A stretch of 64,000 bases of DNA, taken from Bagarius yarrelli (taxonomy: Eukaryota; Chordata; Actinopteri; Siluriformes; Sisoridae). A model generated the notes under the pieces. That model made no database searches. It was given only the letters and a program-made list of their open reading frames with translations, and had not been told where the DNA came from. The stretch lies in the NCBI GenBank assembly GCA_005784505.1, contig VCAZ01000248.1:217290-281289 (forward strand), written 5' to 3'. Below, one piece after another: positions 44,890 to 56,377 of the stretch. The stretch's first letter is position 1; every line of letters starts with the position of its first letter. The position numbers and the translations under genes are program-made.

Positions 44890-45700
44890 GAAACAGGTGG
44901 AAAGCTAATGCTGGCAGAGCTCCAAGAGGCTCTCCAAGGTATGGAGACCAAACAGGTGCCAGGCATAGATGGTCTCCCTGTAGAGTTCTTTTGGAGGGGA
45001 TGTGCTTGAAGTTATAACAGACAGCACAAATGGAGGTCAGCTGTCCTGTTAAGCTGCAGGAGGGCTGTCCTGATCCTACTGTGGAAAAGGGAGACCTGAC
45101 TAAACTAGCAACCTGGCATCCGGTGTCACTACTGTGCATTGACACCAAACTGCTTTCAAAAGCATAAACCTTAAGATCGATTAGGGCAATAGAGCGGATC
45201 ATCCACCATGACCAGACTAACTTTGACTTTAACTCAGGTTTTATAGCCATGATCAGGGTGGTGTAATTTTCAGCAGAGGTCAACTGGGGAGGAATGAGGC
45301 CATTTAAATTGGGGGACAGGCAGTTGGACAGCCTACTTTACCCAAAGACCTAAAGTAGAGGAAAAGTTGGTTTCAAATATTTGGGTGTCTACTTTGGGAA
45401 TTGTGGAACCGCCGCAAAACTTGTTAGCGAACATCCAGGCTCCACTGGTGGACTTTAAAAAACCCAAAACAAAACAAGTGCTGCAGAACTGTGCACAAGC
45501 TGCATGCTCTCAATCAGATTCTGCAGCACTTAACAATTACAGCAGTCCTGAAAAGGAGGAACCTTTTCCCCAGATCCCCTCCTGGAGTGCTGGAGGGTGA
45601 GGTGGAGATGGACTTAAAAATAAAATGAATAAGGCTGTAGACACCACATAGCGACAGGTTAATCCAGACTGGGGGAAACTTTATAAACCAAAAAAGCTGC
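44890..45700 (+). mobile_element. Second Tx1-type LINE fragment
   Basis: LMLAELQEALQGMETKQVPG, IDGLPVEFFW, SCRRAVLILLWKRET, RAIERIIHHDQTNFDFNSGF and then FKYLGVYFGNCGTAAKLV: RT domains that normally precede the YADD box, followed by the post-catalytic region. The catalytic box is absent. It repeats earlier ORF2 positions relative to the preceding block, so it is a separate or rearranged copy. Confidence 0.7.
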
Positions 45701-46629
45701 CGACCTCCAATGGAGGACTTTACAGTGTGTTTCTCTCTTTAATATATTTTTTAATGGCAATTTACAGAAGCAGAAAGAACAAACAGATACAAAACACAAA
45801 CTGATTCTCTTTATGTCACAAACTATGACACAAACTGTGACATAAAGAGAATCTTCACCAGACTGACCAAGTCTGGAATTTTAATTAGTTTTAAGTTTTA
45901 TAAGAGTGTGTTTGAAACGGACATCTTCAAAAGCATGTGGTGCAAATAGACGCTGTGTGTTTTGCCGCTCCTTTTTAAAAAAAATTTACACCAGAACTGA
46001 TACACAATTTAATGCTTTCATACATTAAATTGACACAGTTTTTTTAAGTCAACCTGTTTTTATCAAAGATGGTTTTGAAGTCTTCCTCTCTCTCCGTCTG
46101 TCTTTTATGTTTTGGAGCCGACATTCTAAACGTGACTGAGCTCAGAACTTTGACCTGAGAACTTCCTCCTGAACATTTACTCGCTCTTTCTCTCCTGTTG
46201 CTGTCGTTTGGTGTTGCTGCTTCTGGTTGCTTAGCAACAGCACACAAAGCTGAGACAAACTGAGCATCTGTGCTGTGCTGTGTGTGTGTGTGTGTGTGTG
46301 TTAGCGGGTTCCTCTGTGTCCAGACCCTGAGGCCAAGGATCCTCTTCCCACTAATGACCTTTTCTCAATAGAGTCTTTAAGCTCTGAGCTGGAGTCTTGC
46401 TACGCTCGCTGTAATTGCACCGTTATGGTAACGCGTCCTCTCGCCGACAAGTCACAAAATTTTTTTTAAAAATACCAAAGACTTACCAGAAACATTTCCG
46501 GTGATGTCTAGAAGATTCAGCACCTAATACTCAACAACCACTAATAACGTAACAAATCATATTTTAACTGAAATTACTTACAGATTTTTTGTGGGCATCA
46601 ATCATACAAACTTTTATTTTGTAAAATAT
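45701..46629. other. Unique intergenic sequence
   Basis: No element recognised apart from a (GT)11 run at 46279-46301. A CAAACTGTGACATAAAGAGA / GATTCTCTTTATGTCACAAA inverted pair lies at 45800-45852. Confidence 0.4.
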
Positions 46630-46712
46630 ACCATATCCATACCAGTGGTTAAGGTGGCGATTAAACTGCCACTTATGGGCCCTTAAGCAGGGTCCTAAAC
46701 CCTTAGTAAAGT
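46630..46712 (+). mobile_element. SINE remnant
   Basis: CCAGTGGTTAAGGTGGCGAT, then CTGCCACTTATGGGCCCTTA and AGCAGGGTCCTAAACCCTTA: a damaged copy of the tRNA SINE lacking the B box. Confidence 0.5.
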
Positions 46713-47783
46713 AACAAATTAAAAAAATTATACATATCTTTTCGTTATTCCTTCATTGAGACTCGAACCCTGTCCCAGCATAACAATGTCCCTGTGCACA
46801 AATCTCCAGATCTCCATAAAGCCATGCTGTGTTCTAATTGGAGGAGAAGAATTCTCATGTCCTGTACAGAGTCCTGATTCTGACTCCACCCCTTTAAACT
46901 GAACCCCTTTGGGATGAACTGGAACCCCAACTGAACCTCAGGCCTCCAAACCTCAACATTAGTGTCTAATCTCACTCATACTACTGAGAAGGTTTCAGAT
47001 TGAGATGTTTAACATTAAATCTGTATAAATCTCACATTCCTGAACTGAAGAAATGTTTAGAAACATCATGTGGAGGAGCAGATTTCTTGTGTGTGTGTGT
47101 GTGTGTGTGTGTGTCTCTGATTAATGTCTTTAGTGAGCTCCAACTCGTCTGTGCTAAAACAGAAGTTAATTTTATTGTCCTCGGCAGTAAATGTATCTTT
47201 ATTTATAAAGCTGAAGGCATTCTGATGAAACTTCAAAGCAAAGTGAATAATTACATTCCGTCCTTTATTTATTTCATCAGAAACATCGCACCGACTCGGC
47301 GACTCTCTCCTTACATCATTCTTCAGATTTATTAAACAGAAACGTGCAGGAATGTGCAGAAATCCTCATGGGAATCATGTTGGGAAAAGCAGCGCTGACA
47401 TCAGCTGGAAGTTTCAATAAAATCTAGCAAAAAATGTAGAGTTTTTGATTATTTATAGCTTTAATAACACAGAGCTGTAGATTATGGATGATGTCCCAGG
47501 ATGATCCACTGAAGAACCTCCAGAATGGGAAACCCTGTAGAAGGTCTTTGAAACATCAGAACATTCTTTTCTTCATCTGCTGCTGTTCCGTTACTCTTGG
47601 GTTGCCAGACCTTCAGACTTTGATTTCACAACGTTCTAATGTTTTATTTTGTAACACACAGCGATACAACCGATAAATCATTCTCCATCTCAAAAATCTA
47701 TAAAATCAGTCATTGCCACTTATAGAAACACAACAGCAGACAGAAACGTCTAGAAATCCTGAACACTTGAACCAATCAGAGGA
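46713..47783. other. Unique intergenic sequence
   Basis: No gene recognised; (GT)14 at 47087-47114. Confidence 0.4.
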
Positions 47784-47925
47784 CCATGTCTGAACTCTAC
47801 CTGCATGAAGTTGAAACGCCCCCCCAATCTACGCAAAACATGGATAGTCCCAATCGTTTGTGCTCACATGTTTTGCGTCGATTGGGGGGGCGTTTCAAAT
47901 TCATGCAGGTAGAGTTCAGACATGG
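47784..47925. repeat. 142-bp near-perfect palindrome (foldback)
   Basis: Two 59-bp arms (47784-47842 and 47867-47925) are reverse complements at 57 of 59 positions, around a 24-nt loop (47843-47866). Outer ends are CCATGTCTGAAC / GTTCAGACATGG. Each arm contains a run of seven C or G. The palindrome is flanked on both sides by AGGA, a possible 4-bp target-site duplication. The open frames crossing it are by-products of the symmetry. Confidence 0.95.
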
Positions 47926-48181
47926 AGGAATGCGTTGTTCGCAGGTACTGGCCCGCCGTGGAAATTGATCAACGTTCTTCAGCAGGTGGACACCAGAAAA
48001 AGGCTTTGTTAACTGAGGGGTTTCTGAAGCCAACACTAGCTCAGGTTTCTGTACATTGCTGGCATCTTAACCAATTAAAAAAATGTAAAAACATTGTGTT
48101 TGTTTGCAGGCGGGTGATCAAGTACACATTATGAGTGGTCAGTGTATGACAGTTGTCACACGCCATTTTATTTTATAATGA

Positions 48182-48183
<2 letters not shown>
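47926..48183. other. Sequence flanking palindrome
   Basis: No recognised element; may be the right part of a larger foldback transposon. Confidence 0.3.

Positions 48184-48213
<30 letters not shown>
48184..48213. repeat. (GT)15 microsatellite
   Basis: Fifteen GT units. Confidence 0.95.
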
Positions 48214-48215
<2 letters not shown>

Positions 48216-48299
48216 CTGACTAAATGTGTATATTTAAAGGATTTCTTAAAACATTAATAGTAAAGATTTTTTATAGAAGTCAGTGTTTGGTGTTTATAC

Positions 48300-48378
48300 A
48301 GAAGATGATGATGAAGGTGCTAATGATTATGATGATAATGATGCTGATGATAATAGTGGCCATGATAATGATGTTTAA
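48300..48378. repeat. (GATGAT)-rich cryptic repeat
   Basis: GATGATGATGAAGGTGCTAA and GATGATAATGATGCTGATGA: imperfect GAT/AAT trinucleotide tract. Confidence 0.75.
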
Positions 48379-49910
48379 TAGAGTTCATAGCTAATGTTTA
48401 CAATGATGTAAATGTTACAGTATTAGTGTTTTTTATTTAGTTGGATTTTCCCATTATTCTGCTGATTAATTCTGTTTATTATCACATTACCGTGTGCGGT
48501 GATGAAGGTTTGTATCCACGGAGCGCGTTTTTAATGCTGACAGCTTGCTGTTTTCCTGCTGGTCAGAAGGTGACGAATTATTTGTAACATGGATCTCTGT
48601 TGGAGTTATTAAAGAGCTCCACTTACAGTCTGGCAGTTTGACAGGGAGGTCCAGGTGCACACACAGTCAGAGTCCATCATGACGGACTGGTAGTCTTCAG
48701 ACCGCCGTCTGTTCCTCCTGCTTACCCTGTATCTCCTCTCACTTCTGCTCCGCTGGTGTTCCGCCTGCTCCAGCAGTGTCAGGTTTGGACAGAGCCAGCA
48801 CCTGCACTCTCCACTGCAGGTCGGTTAACACATATACACACACACACACACTCACACACATTAACACTCTTTCCCCATGTTAATGAGGATTATAAGCTTA
48901 GACTCTATGCTGTCTGGGCATAATGGAACTGCTGATCAGGAATTACAGCTCTGAGGTTGCTTTATGAAGAAGTTTATGAAGCCGTTGCAGTGATCATTAG
49001 CTTCAGTGAATTTGGTGACCTGTGAAGGGGACACATAAGAACACTGAAATCTGCCTTCTGATTGGTCCATAGATATTGATAAGATTTCTATTATTAATCA
49101 CAGGGTTTTATTAAAGGCAGTTAAAACGATATAATTTCAGTGTTTCTATAGCAACCGCTTATTCACATGTGCTGAATTTTTCTGACCTTCAGTACTTTTC
49201 ACCATTTTTACATCACTGACCTCCTCAGTGTCACATGAGGAACTGTCCCTGGTGCTGATTTTTAGGTCACCATGAAGAGTGACGAGAAAAACCTCAGCTG
49301 GATCCTCACTGGTTATGGATTAGCGGTGAGGCGTGGTTTTTATCTGAAGCAGCCAAAAGTGTGTGTGTGAGTGTGTCTGTATGTGTGTGTTTGTGTGTGA
49401 AAGAGATAAGATGAGTTGGTGCTGTATGTCTTTGTGCTGAATTACAAGCAAATTCCACCTGCATAATTTTATTAGTTTTTGCTTAGATCATAAAACATTC
49501 TGGCCTGTAATGTAGCATTTCTACATGAATAATAATAAATAAAAATTATAATGTACAAATCGATAACTGATCATCAAAGTGTGAAATTTCCTTGATTGTT
49601 TGATATAAAAGAAAACATTGTCGTTAATTTAAAAACAGTTTATACCTAAGGAATGTTTGACTTGATGATGTAACAGTGTGGATAAGCTCCGCCTACTCAG
49701 AAAAAGATTGATGCTTGCTTTGACGCCACTAGCTATTTTAGCCCCATCCACCAATTCATGCATACAAGTGATAAGTAAATGACAAGATGGCTTCAAAGAC
49801 ACTGCAGAGGTAAATCATGAACAAACATTGCTTTTTAAAGAAAGTTTCAGATTGCATCAGTAAAAGTTGGTTTATTTTATAGCCGATTCATCTTCAAACA
49901 TGGAATAATT
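48379..49910. other. Unique intergenic sequence
   Basis: No gene or transposon recognised. Minor CA/GT tracts at 48833-48860 and 49360-49400. Confidence 0.4.
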
Positions 49911-50180
49911 AGGGGCAGTGGTGGCTCAAATGGTTAAGGTGCTAAGTTGCTGATCTGAAGACCAGAAACACCTGGGTCCAAGCCCCACCTCCAGCAAGCC
50001 AACCACTGTTGGGTCCTTGAGCAAGATCCTTAACCCTTCCTGCTCCAGGGGCGCTGTATCATAGCTGACCCTGCGCTCTGACCCCCAACTTACTAAGATG
50101 GGATATGTGAAAAATGCATTTCATTGGCTCTGTACACGTACCTTCCACAATGACAATGAAGTTGAATATTATTATTATTA
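49911..50180 (+). mobile_element. tRNA-derived SINE with distinct tail
   Basis: GGCAGTGGTGGCTCAAATGG head, B box GGGTCCAAGCCCC, CCAACCACTGTTGGGTCCTT, then the tail GGGGCGCTGTATCATAGCTG, CCCTGCGCTCTGACCC and ATGCATTTCATTGGCTCTGT, ending in (ATT)n. The head is shared with the other SINEs but the tail differs, so it is a second subfamily that would use a different LINE partner. Confidence 0.8.
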
Positions 50181-50399
50181 TTACAATTCGACGCTGGATT
50201 TTCTGAAAGACTGACATTTAAAGAGGAAACTTCCGAGTCTGCTGACTGGATCACACAAGTCAAGCGTGAGTAATTGTTTTCTTTAACATCACATGATCAA
50301 TATGCTCAAATTTGCTAACCAATTTTAGCAGTGGGCATTTACTTCTAAGACAACAATCCGCCACGCATGGACGTCCTTCTCTGCTGTTCTTACGTTTAC

Positions 50400-51045
50400 A
50401 TTTACAGCATTTAGCAGACGCTCAACGTACAAAAAGTGCTTTGAGTAACATCATTAAACAGCTCAATATTGATACAATAAATCACAAATCGGTGTAACAA
50501 CAACTAAAAACTGTTGAAAGATTTTTTTTAAATGTCAAGAGCAAGGTATTTAAGAAAGAGATGAGTTTTCAATCGCCTCTTAAAAACGGCCAGTGACTCT
50601 GCTGTTCTGACATTGATGGGAAGTTCATTCCACCATCTTGGTGCCAGAACAGAGAAAAGTCTTGAGGCAGACCTACCTTGTGACCTAGGGGATGGTGGAA
50701 CAAGCCGAGCAGTGCTTGTGGATCTGAGAGAGCGTGGTGCAATGCGAGGAGTGATAAGTGTTTGTAGGTAGGAGGGTGCAGCTCCATTTCTGGCTTTGTA
50801 GGCAAGCGTCAGTGTTTTGAATCTGATGCATGCAGCTACTGGGAGCCCATGGAGGGAGCGCAGCAGTGGAGTGGTGTGTGAAAACTATGGTAGGTTAAAA
50901 ACAACACGTGCAGCTGAATTCTGAATCATCTACAGAGAACAAATTGCACCCAGAGGTAGGCCTGCCAGGAGCGAGTTGCAGTAGTCTAGTTTAGAAATTA
51001 GAGACTGAACAAGCAACTGAGTGGCCTGAGTATCACTGACCTACA
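50400..51045 (-). mobile_element. CR1/L2-type LINE 3' end, second copy
   Basis: Homologous to 40478-40975: the plus text AGAGATGAGTTTTCAATCGC, GACATTGATGGGAAGTTCAT, CCACCATCTTGGTGCCAGAA, GGCTTTGTAGGCAAGCGTCA is shared. The minus frame 50569-50805 contains DFSLFWHQDGGMNFPSMSEQ (frameshifted). Extends further 5' than copy one (to ATTGCACCCAGAGGTAGGCC and GTTGCAGTAGTCTAG). A partial GCATTTAGCAGACGC word at its start is like the SINE tail, consistent with SINE/LINE tail sharing. Confidence 0.75.
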
Positions 51046-51649
51046 TTTACAACCTAAATTTTAATATTTGTTCCATTAAATGGTATTAATTTATTCCAAC
51101 AGTTTATTCTCTTCATTTCGCAGTGTTTCTCTTGCTGCACTGCTTCCAGTACGTGTATGTGGATGTTCGATTTTTTGTCCAATCGGATTTCAGTTTCTAT
51201 GTGCTGCCACGTAATTTAATCTGCCTTCAGAATCAGTAGATCTGCCCATGGAACTTACACTATATAGCTGGCCCCCACGACGTTAGAATTTTTTCGTTCT
51301 CTGATTGGTTGATCCAAGTAAAACTGTTACAGCCCAGTTCGACTAGCAAAACTCATCTATACAGTTGAATTCGAATTTTTACACCTTCAAAGGCAAACCT
51401 AAAAAAGCACCTGTGATGCTGTGCTATCTGAGGTAAGCGTCCTTTAGGTCCAGCGTTGCGAACTAGTCTCCAGGGGGTATCTGTGCCAGGATCTGTTTTA
51501 ACGTTAACATTCTGAATGAGCGTTTGCAAAGCGCTCTGTTCACCGGTCTAAGATCCACAATCGAGAAATCCAAAATTTCAAAATTAACAGAGATATTCTG
51601 AGGTGAAATTAATGACTGCATCACACAGTTGAAATAGGGTGGTCTGCTT
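51046..51649. other. Unclassified intergenic sequence
   Basis: No recognised gene. May be decayed transposon DNA. Confidence 0.3.
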
Positions 51650-51852
51650 CAAAATCGTTATAAGCCCGATATTGCTGGTGTGAGGTCCCTGTAGGAATGG
51701 CTGTTTATTGTGAAAAAGACCCGATCTTGGTGGTGTGAGGCCCCCGTTGGAATGGTTGTTTATTGTTATAAGGGCCCGATATTGGTGGCGTAAGATCCCT
51801 GTTGAAATGGCTGTTTATTGTTATAAGGGCCCAATATTGGTGGTGTGGCTCA
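51650..51852. repeat. ~60-bp tandem repeat
   Basis: About 3.5 units with AAGGGCCCGATATTGGTGG, TGTGAGGTCCCTGTTGGAAT and GGCTGTTTATTGTTAT. Confidence 0.88.
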
Positions 51853-52079
51853 AATTGTTTTTATAAGGATTATTATTATTAAGGCTTCAGCTTTAAATTG
51901 GTGTGTGTGTAACATATTTAAAACATACATGATCAGCAGCAATTGATGATAAAAGTGTCTTGTTTTGTAAAACGGTTCATTTTGAGTAAGTAAGAATGTA
52001 ATTAAAGAATTAAAGTAATGTCGTTTTCTTATCAGCAACTGTGAATCAGCGGAATGCACCGATTTCATAGAAACATCAG
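51853..52079. other. Unique intergenic sequence
   Basis: Nothing recognised. Confidence 0.35.
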
Positions 52080-52189
52080 ATTATTATTATTATTAGTAGT
52101 AGTAGTAGTAGTAGTTTTATTAGTAGTAGTAATAGTATTATTAGTGTTAGTGGTAGTATTTTAGTAATATAATTGGTATTACTAGTAGC

Positions 52190-52220
<31 letters not shown>

Positions 52221-52322
52221 TTGTTAGTAGTAGTAGTAGTAGTAGTAGTAGAAGTGGTAGTATCATTATTATTAGTAGTAGTAGTATTATAAGTAGTAGT
52301 AGTAGTAGTATTAGATATATTG
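52080..52322. repeat. (TAG/TAT)n trinucleotide tract, left flank
   Basis: About 240 bp of irregular TAGTAG/TATTAT units. It directly abuts the 5' end of LINE copy B, and a like tract resumes at its 3' end. Confidence 0.93.
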
Positions 52323-52365
52323 TGTGTAAAGGAGACCAGGTGGAAGGGTAGCAAGGCTCGTAGTA

Positions 52366-52710
52366 TTGGATCGGGAGTATTGGGGTAGGAGTGATCCTGA
52401 AAGAGTGTCAGACAGGGTGATGAGTCTGAAGTTAGAAATTTACGGGCTGATGGTGAATGTTGTTAGTGCTTATGCCCCACAAGTAGGTTGTGAGTTAGAA
52501 GAGAAAGAGAGGTTCTGGCATAAGTTAGATAAGGTAATGGTGAGTATTCCCAGAGGAGAGAGAGTAGTAATAGGTGCAGACCTTAATAGACATGTTGGTG
52601 AGGGGAACAGAGGTGATGAGGAAGTGTTGGTCAGGTATGGAGTCGGGGAAAGGAACAGTGAAGGACAGATGATAGTAGACTTTGCTAAGAGAATGGAGAT
52701 GCTGTGGTAA
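52366..52710 (+). pseudogene. LINE copy B: endonuclease C-terminal part
   Basis: Open for 114 codons: ERVSDRVMSLKLEIYGLMVN, VVSAYAPQVGCELEEKERFW, RGERVVIGADLNRHVGEGNR (DxN catalytic motif retained, with Leu for the usual Phe) and MIVDFAKRMEM. Lacks the N-terminal half of the domain because of 5' truncation. Confidence 0.85.
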
Positions 52711-53446
52711 ATACTTTTTTCTAGAAGAAAGAGGAGCATATAGTGACTTATAAGAGTGGAGAAAGGAGCACACAGGTAGTTTACATCTTATGGAGACGAA
52801 GCGATCTAAAAGTGATTAGTGACTGTAAAGTTGTGGTGGGAGAGAGTGTAGCCAGACAGCATAGAATGGTGGTGTGTAGGATGATGATCTTGGTCTGAAA
52901 GAAGAAGAAATCAAATGTAGAGAAGAAAACCAAGTGGTGGAAGCTAAAAAAAGGAAGAATACTGTGAAGAATTTAGACAGGATTTGAAACAGGCTCTGGG
53001 TGGTCAGTTAGTGTTTCAAGACGAATGGCAAACTACAGCAGAAGTGATCAGGGAGACAGAAAGAAAGGTGCTAGGTGTGTCATATGGAAGGAGGAAAGAA
53101 AATAAGGAGACTTGGTGGTGGAATTAGAAAGCTCAGGATAGTATACAGAGGAAGAGGTTAGCCAAGAAGAAGTGGGACATGGAAGGGACTGAGGAAAGTA
53201 GATAGGAATATAAGGATTTGCGGCACAGAGTGAAGAGGGACGTGGCTAAGGCCAAGCAGAAAGCATATGATGAGTTGTAAACTAGGTTGGACACTAGAGA
53301 AGGAGAGAAGGACTTGTACAGGTTAGCAAAGGAAGAGGGATCGAGATGGGAACGATGTGCAGCAGGTTAGGGTTATTAAGGATCGATATGGAAAGGTGCT
53401 CACAAGTGAGGAGAGTGTACAGAGTTGATGGAAAGAGTACTTTGAA

Positions 53447-54283
53447 GTGTTGATAAATGAGGAAAATGAGAGGAAGAAAAGGGTAGAGAAGGAAAACAAC
53501 GTGGAGCAGGAAGTTCAAAAGATTCGTACATGTGAAGTTAGGATGGCTTTGAAGAGGATGAAAAGAGGAAAGGCGGTTGGTCCTGATGAGATACTAGTGG
53601 CGGTGTGGAAATGTTTAGGAGAGGCAGCAGTGAAATTTCTTACTAGATTGTTTAACAGGATTTTAGTGAGTGAGAAGATGCCTGAGGAATGGAGGAGTGT
53701 AATGGTGCCTATCTTTAAGAACAAGGGTGATGTGCAGAGTTGCAACAACTACAGAGGCATAAAGTTGATGAGTCATACAATGAAGGTATGGGAAAGAGTA
53801 GTGGAAGCAAGGTTAAGGAGGGTAGTAGATATTTGTAAGCAGTATGGCTTTATGCCAAAAAAGACCACTACAGATGCAATCTTTGCTCTGAGAATTCTGA
53901 TGGAGAAGTACAGAGATGGTCGTAGGGATCTGCATTGTGTTTTTGTAGACCTGCAGAAAGCATATGACAGGGTACCAAGAGAAGAGCTGTGGTATTATAT
54001 GAGGAAGTCAGGAATAGCAGAGAAGTATGTCAGGGTGGTGCAGGATATATATGAGAGGAGCAGGACAGTGGTGAGGTGTGCAATAGGTCAGGCAGAGGAG
54101 GTTAAAAAGGAGGTGGGACTGCATCAGAGATCAGCTCTAAACCCCTTCTTGTTTGCTGTGGTGATGGATCGGTTGACAGACGAGGTCAGGCAGGAATCTC
54201 CTTGGACAATGATGTTTGCAGATGACATTGTAATCTGTAGTGAGAGCAAGGAGCAGGTGGAGGAGAACACCCAGGAGAGGTGA
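53447..54283 (+). pseudogene. LINE copy B: reverse-transcriptase domain
   Basis: 278 codons without a stop, the longest open frame in the window. RT motifs in order: VRMALKRMKRGKAVGPDEI, LFNRILVSEKMPEEWRSVMV, CNNYRGIKLMSHTMKVWERV, CVFVDLQKAYDRVPREELWY, EVGLHQRSALNPFLFAVVMD (the usual QGSALSP is changed to QRSALNP) and TMMFADDIVICSESKEQVEE, which holds the catalytic FADD. The substitutions in the conserved QGSALSP box and stops upstream and downstream make activity unlikely. This is a retrotransposon enzyme, not a host gene. Confidence 0.9.
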
Positions 54284-54559
54284 AGGTTTGCTCTGGAGAG
54301 AAGAGGAATAAAAGTCAGTTGTAGCAGACAGAGTACATGTGTTTGAATGAAAGGGAGAGAAGTGAAACAGTGAGATTACAGGGTGAAGAGGTAAAGAAGA
54401 TACAGGAGTTCAAGTACTTGGGGTCGGCAGTCCAGAGCAATGAAGAGTGTGTAAAAGAGGTGAATTACAGGCAGGTTGGAATGGGTGAAGAAACGTGTCA
54501 GGAGTGATGTGTGACAGGAGAATATCAGCTAGAATTAAGGGGAAGGTGTACAAGACAGT

Positions 54560-54765
54560 GGTGAGACCAGTTATGATGTATGGTTTAGAGACAGCTATGA
54601 TGTATGGTTTAGAGACAGTGATGGGACCAGCTATGATGTATGGTTTAGACAGTGGTGAGGCAGCTATAATGTATGGTTTAGAGACAGTGGTGAGACAGCT
54701 ATCATGTATGGTTTAGAGACAGTGGTGAGACAGCTATCATGTATGGTTTAGAGACAGTGGTGCTG
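54560..54765 (+). repeat. Short internal array in LINE copy B
   Basis: Five to six partial units of ATGATGTATGGTTTAGAGAC with variable spacers (GTGGTGAGACAGCTATCATG, GTGATGGGACCAGCTATGAT), at the same codon position as the 2-kb array in copy A. Confidence 0.9.
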
Positions 54766-55137
54766 AGAGAGAGGCAGGTGGCAGAGCTGGAAGTAGCAGA
54801 GCTGAAGATGTTGAGGTTTTCTATGGTAGTGACGATGTTGGACAGGATTAGGAACAAGTTTATCAGGAGGATGGCTAATGTTAGATGATTTGGGGAGAAA
54901 GTCAGGGAAGGCAGATTGAGGTGGTTTGGACATGTCCAGAGGAGGGATAGTGAATATATCGGTAGGAGGATGTTAGAAATAAAGCTACCAGGCAGAAGGT
55001 AAAGAGGAAGATCAAAGAGGAGGTATATGGATGCAATAAACAAGGACATAAAGTTAGTGGGTGTCAGTGAAAAAGATGTAGAGAATAGGGGGAGGTGGAG
55101 ACAGATGATTCGCAGCCGAAAGGAGAAGAAGAAGTAG

Positions 55138-55545
55138 TATTATTAGTAGCATTATTATAATTATTAGTAGTAGTAGTAGTAGTAGTAGTATTTTTAGTAT
55201 TATTATTATTATTATTAGTAGTAGTAGTATTAATATTATTAGTATTATTAGTAGTAGTAGTATTATAAGTATTAGTAGTTTTAGTATTATTGTAGTATTG
55301 TAGTACTGTTATTATTTTTAGTATTATTATTATTATTAGTAGTAGTAGTATTAATATTATTAGTATTATTAGTTATTAGTAGTAGTTAGTATTAAGTATT
55401 AGTAGTAGTAGTTTTAGTATTATTGTAGTATTGTAGTACTGTTATTATTATTTTTAGTATTATTATTATTATTATAATTAGTAGTAGTAGTAGTATTGGT
55501 AGTAGTATTATTAATATTATTATTAGTATTATCATTATTATTTGA
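55138..55545. repeat. (TAG/TTA)n trinucleotide tract, right flank
   Basis: About 400 bp of TAGTAG/TATTATTA units with a duplicated higher-order block (TTTTAGTATTATTGTAGTAT at about 55270 and 55400). Confidence 0.93.
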
Positions 55546-56377
55546 TAAAAGACAGTTCAGTAAATTTGGTTTCCTCACATGTGACAGTATTTAGGGTCTG
55601 AGTGCAAAGTCGACCATGATGCAGGGAAGAGAGGGTTAGGGGTCTTGCTAAGGGGCCCCAACCCTGAATGTTAGTTGACAATTTATTCAGTGTGTAATAA
55701 GAATTTTGGGGTATTTGGGGCAGGTTGAAGTGGAGAGATATTAAAGGACTGAGACTAAAACTCAAAACCACTTGGATTTTAAATACAACAATCGTGCATG
55801 ACTTTCGGAGTAAATTACTGCAAATAACTTTTCCTAATCGCTCCATGTTGTTACTTACCATGGCGTCAGACTGGCACCTAGCGGTCATGTGCAGAATCGC
55901 AACATTTCATAGAACACCACAGCAACCAGAATTACTCATGTGGTTATTATAAACGAATGTGATAATGTGTGCTCACCAGTGATGTGATCACCAGTAGGGG
56001 GCAGCAGTGTTTTACTGGCAAACAGCAGAATTAATTAACGACTGAAAATGCTGTTCTATATAACCAGTGTGACAGGACAGCAAAAACATCCGCCAAATAA
56101 TTACAATTAACGTATTTACATTTTTATTATTCCAATTTATTATAACTTTATTAAGTTATAACACATGGTTATTTTTTAATTACTACAGAAACCACATAAA
56201 AACTGATAACAAGCACATTTTAAATCTGTTTTTATTTATTTTCAGATTTAGTTTGTAACAAAAGTTATGGCTGAATTCAGCTGATGGCTCTGATTTACAG
56301 GAACCATTCGTTTTTAGATTTTTTAACAGATTTAAAAAGAGGCAATAAAAATAAAAGCACAACAGTCAAATATCCCA
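55546..56377. other. Unique intergenic sequence
   Basis: No gene recognised. The 116-codon minus frame at 55538-55888 has no domain. Confidence 0.4.

Larger units (their letters stand above)
52323..55137 (+). mobile_element. RTE-type LINE, copy B (5'-truncated)
   Basis: Starts mid-endonuclease (GTGTGTAAAGGAGACCAGGT corresponds to the CVQETRWKG region) and runs to a GAAGAAGAAG end at 55125-55137, joining (TAG)n. Plus-strand order: endonuclease (52366-52710), linker, RT (53447-54283), KVKKIQEFKYLG-like region near 54390, amplified MMYGLETV segment (54560-54765), and C-terminal WFGHVQRRDSEYIGRRM-type sequence (frameshifted) near 54925-54980. Frame is broken by stops and small indels. The best-preserved copy of this LINE here. 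Confidence 0.9.

Noticed and set aside
47786..47968. 60-codon frame across the palindrome
   Set aside because: Both strands are open because the arms are complementary; no homologue.
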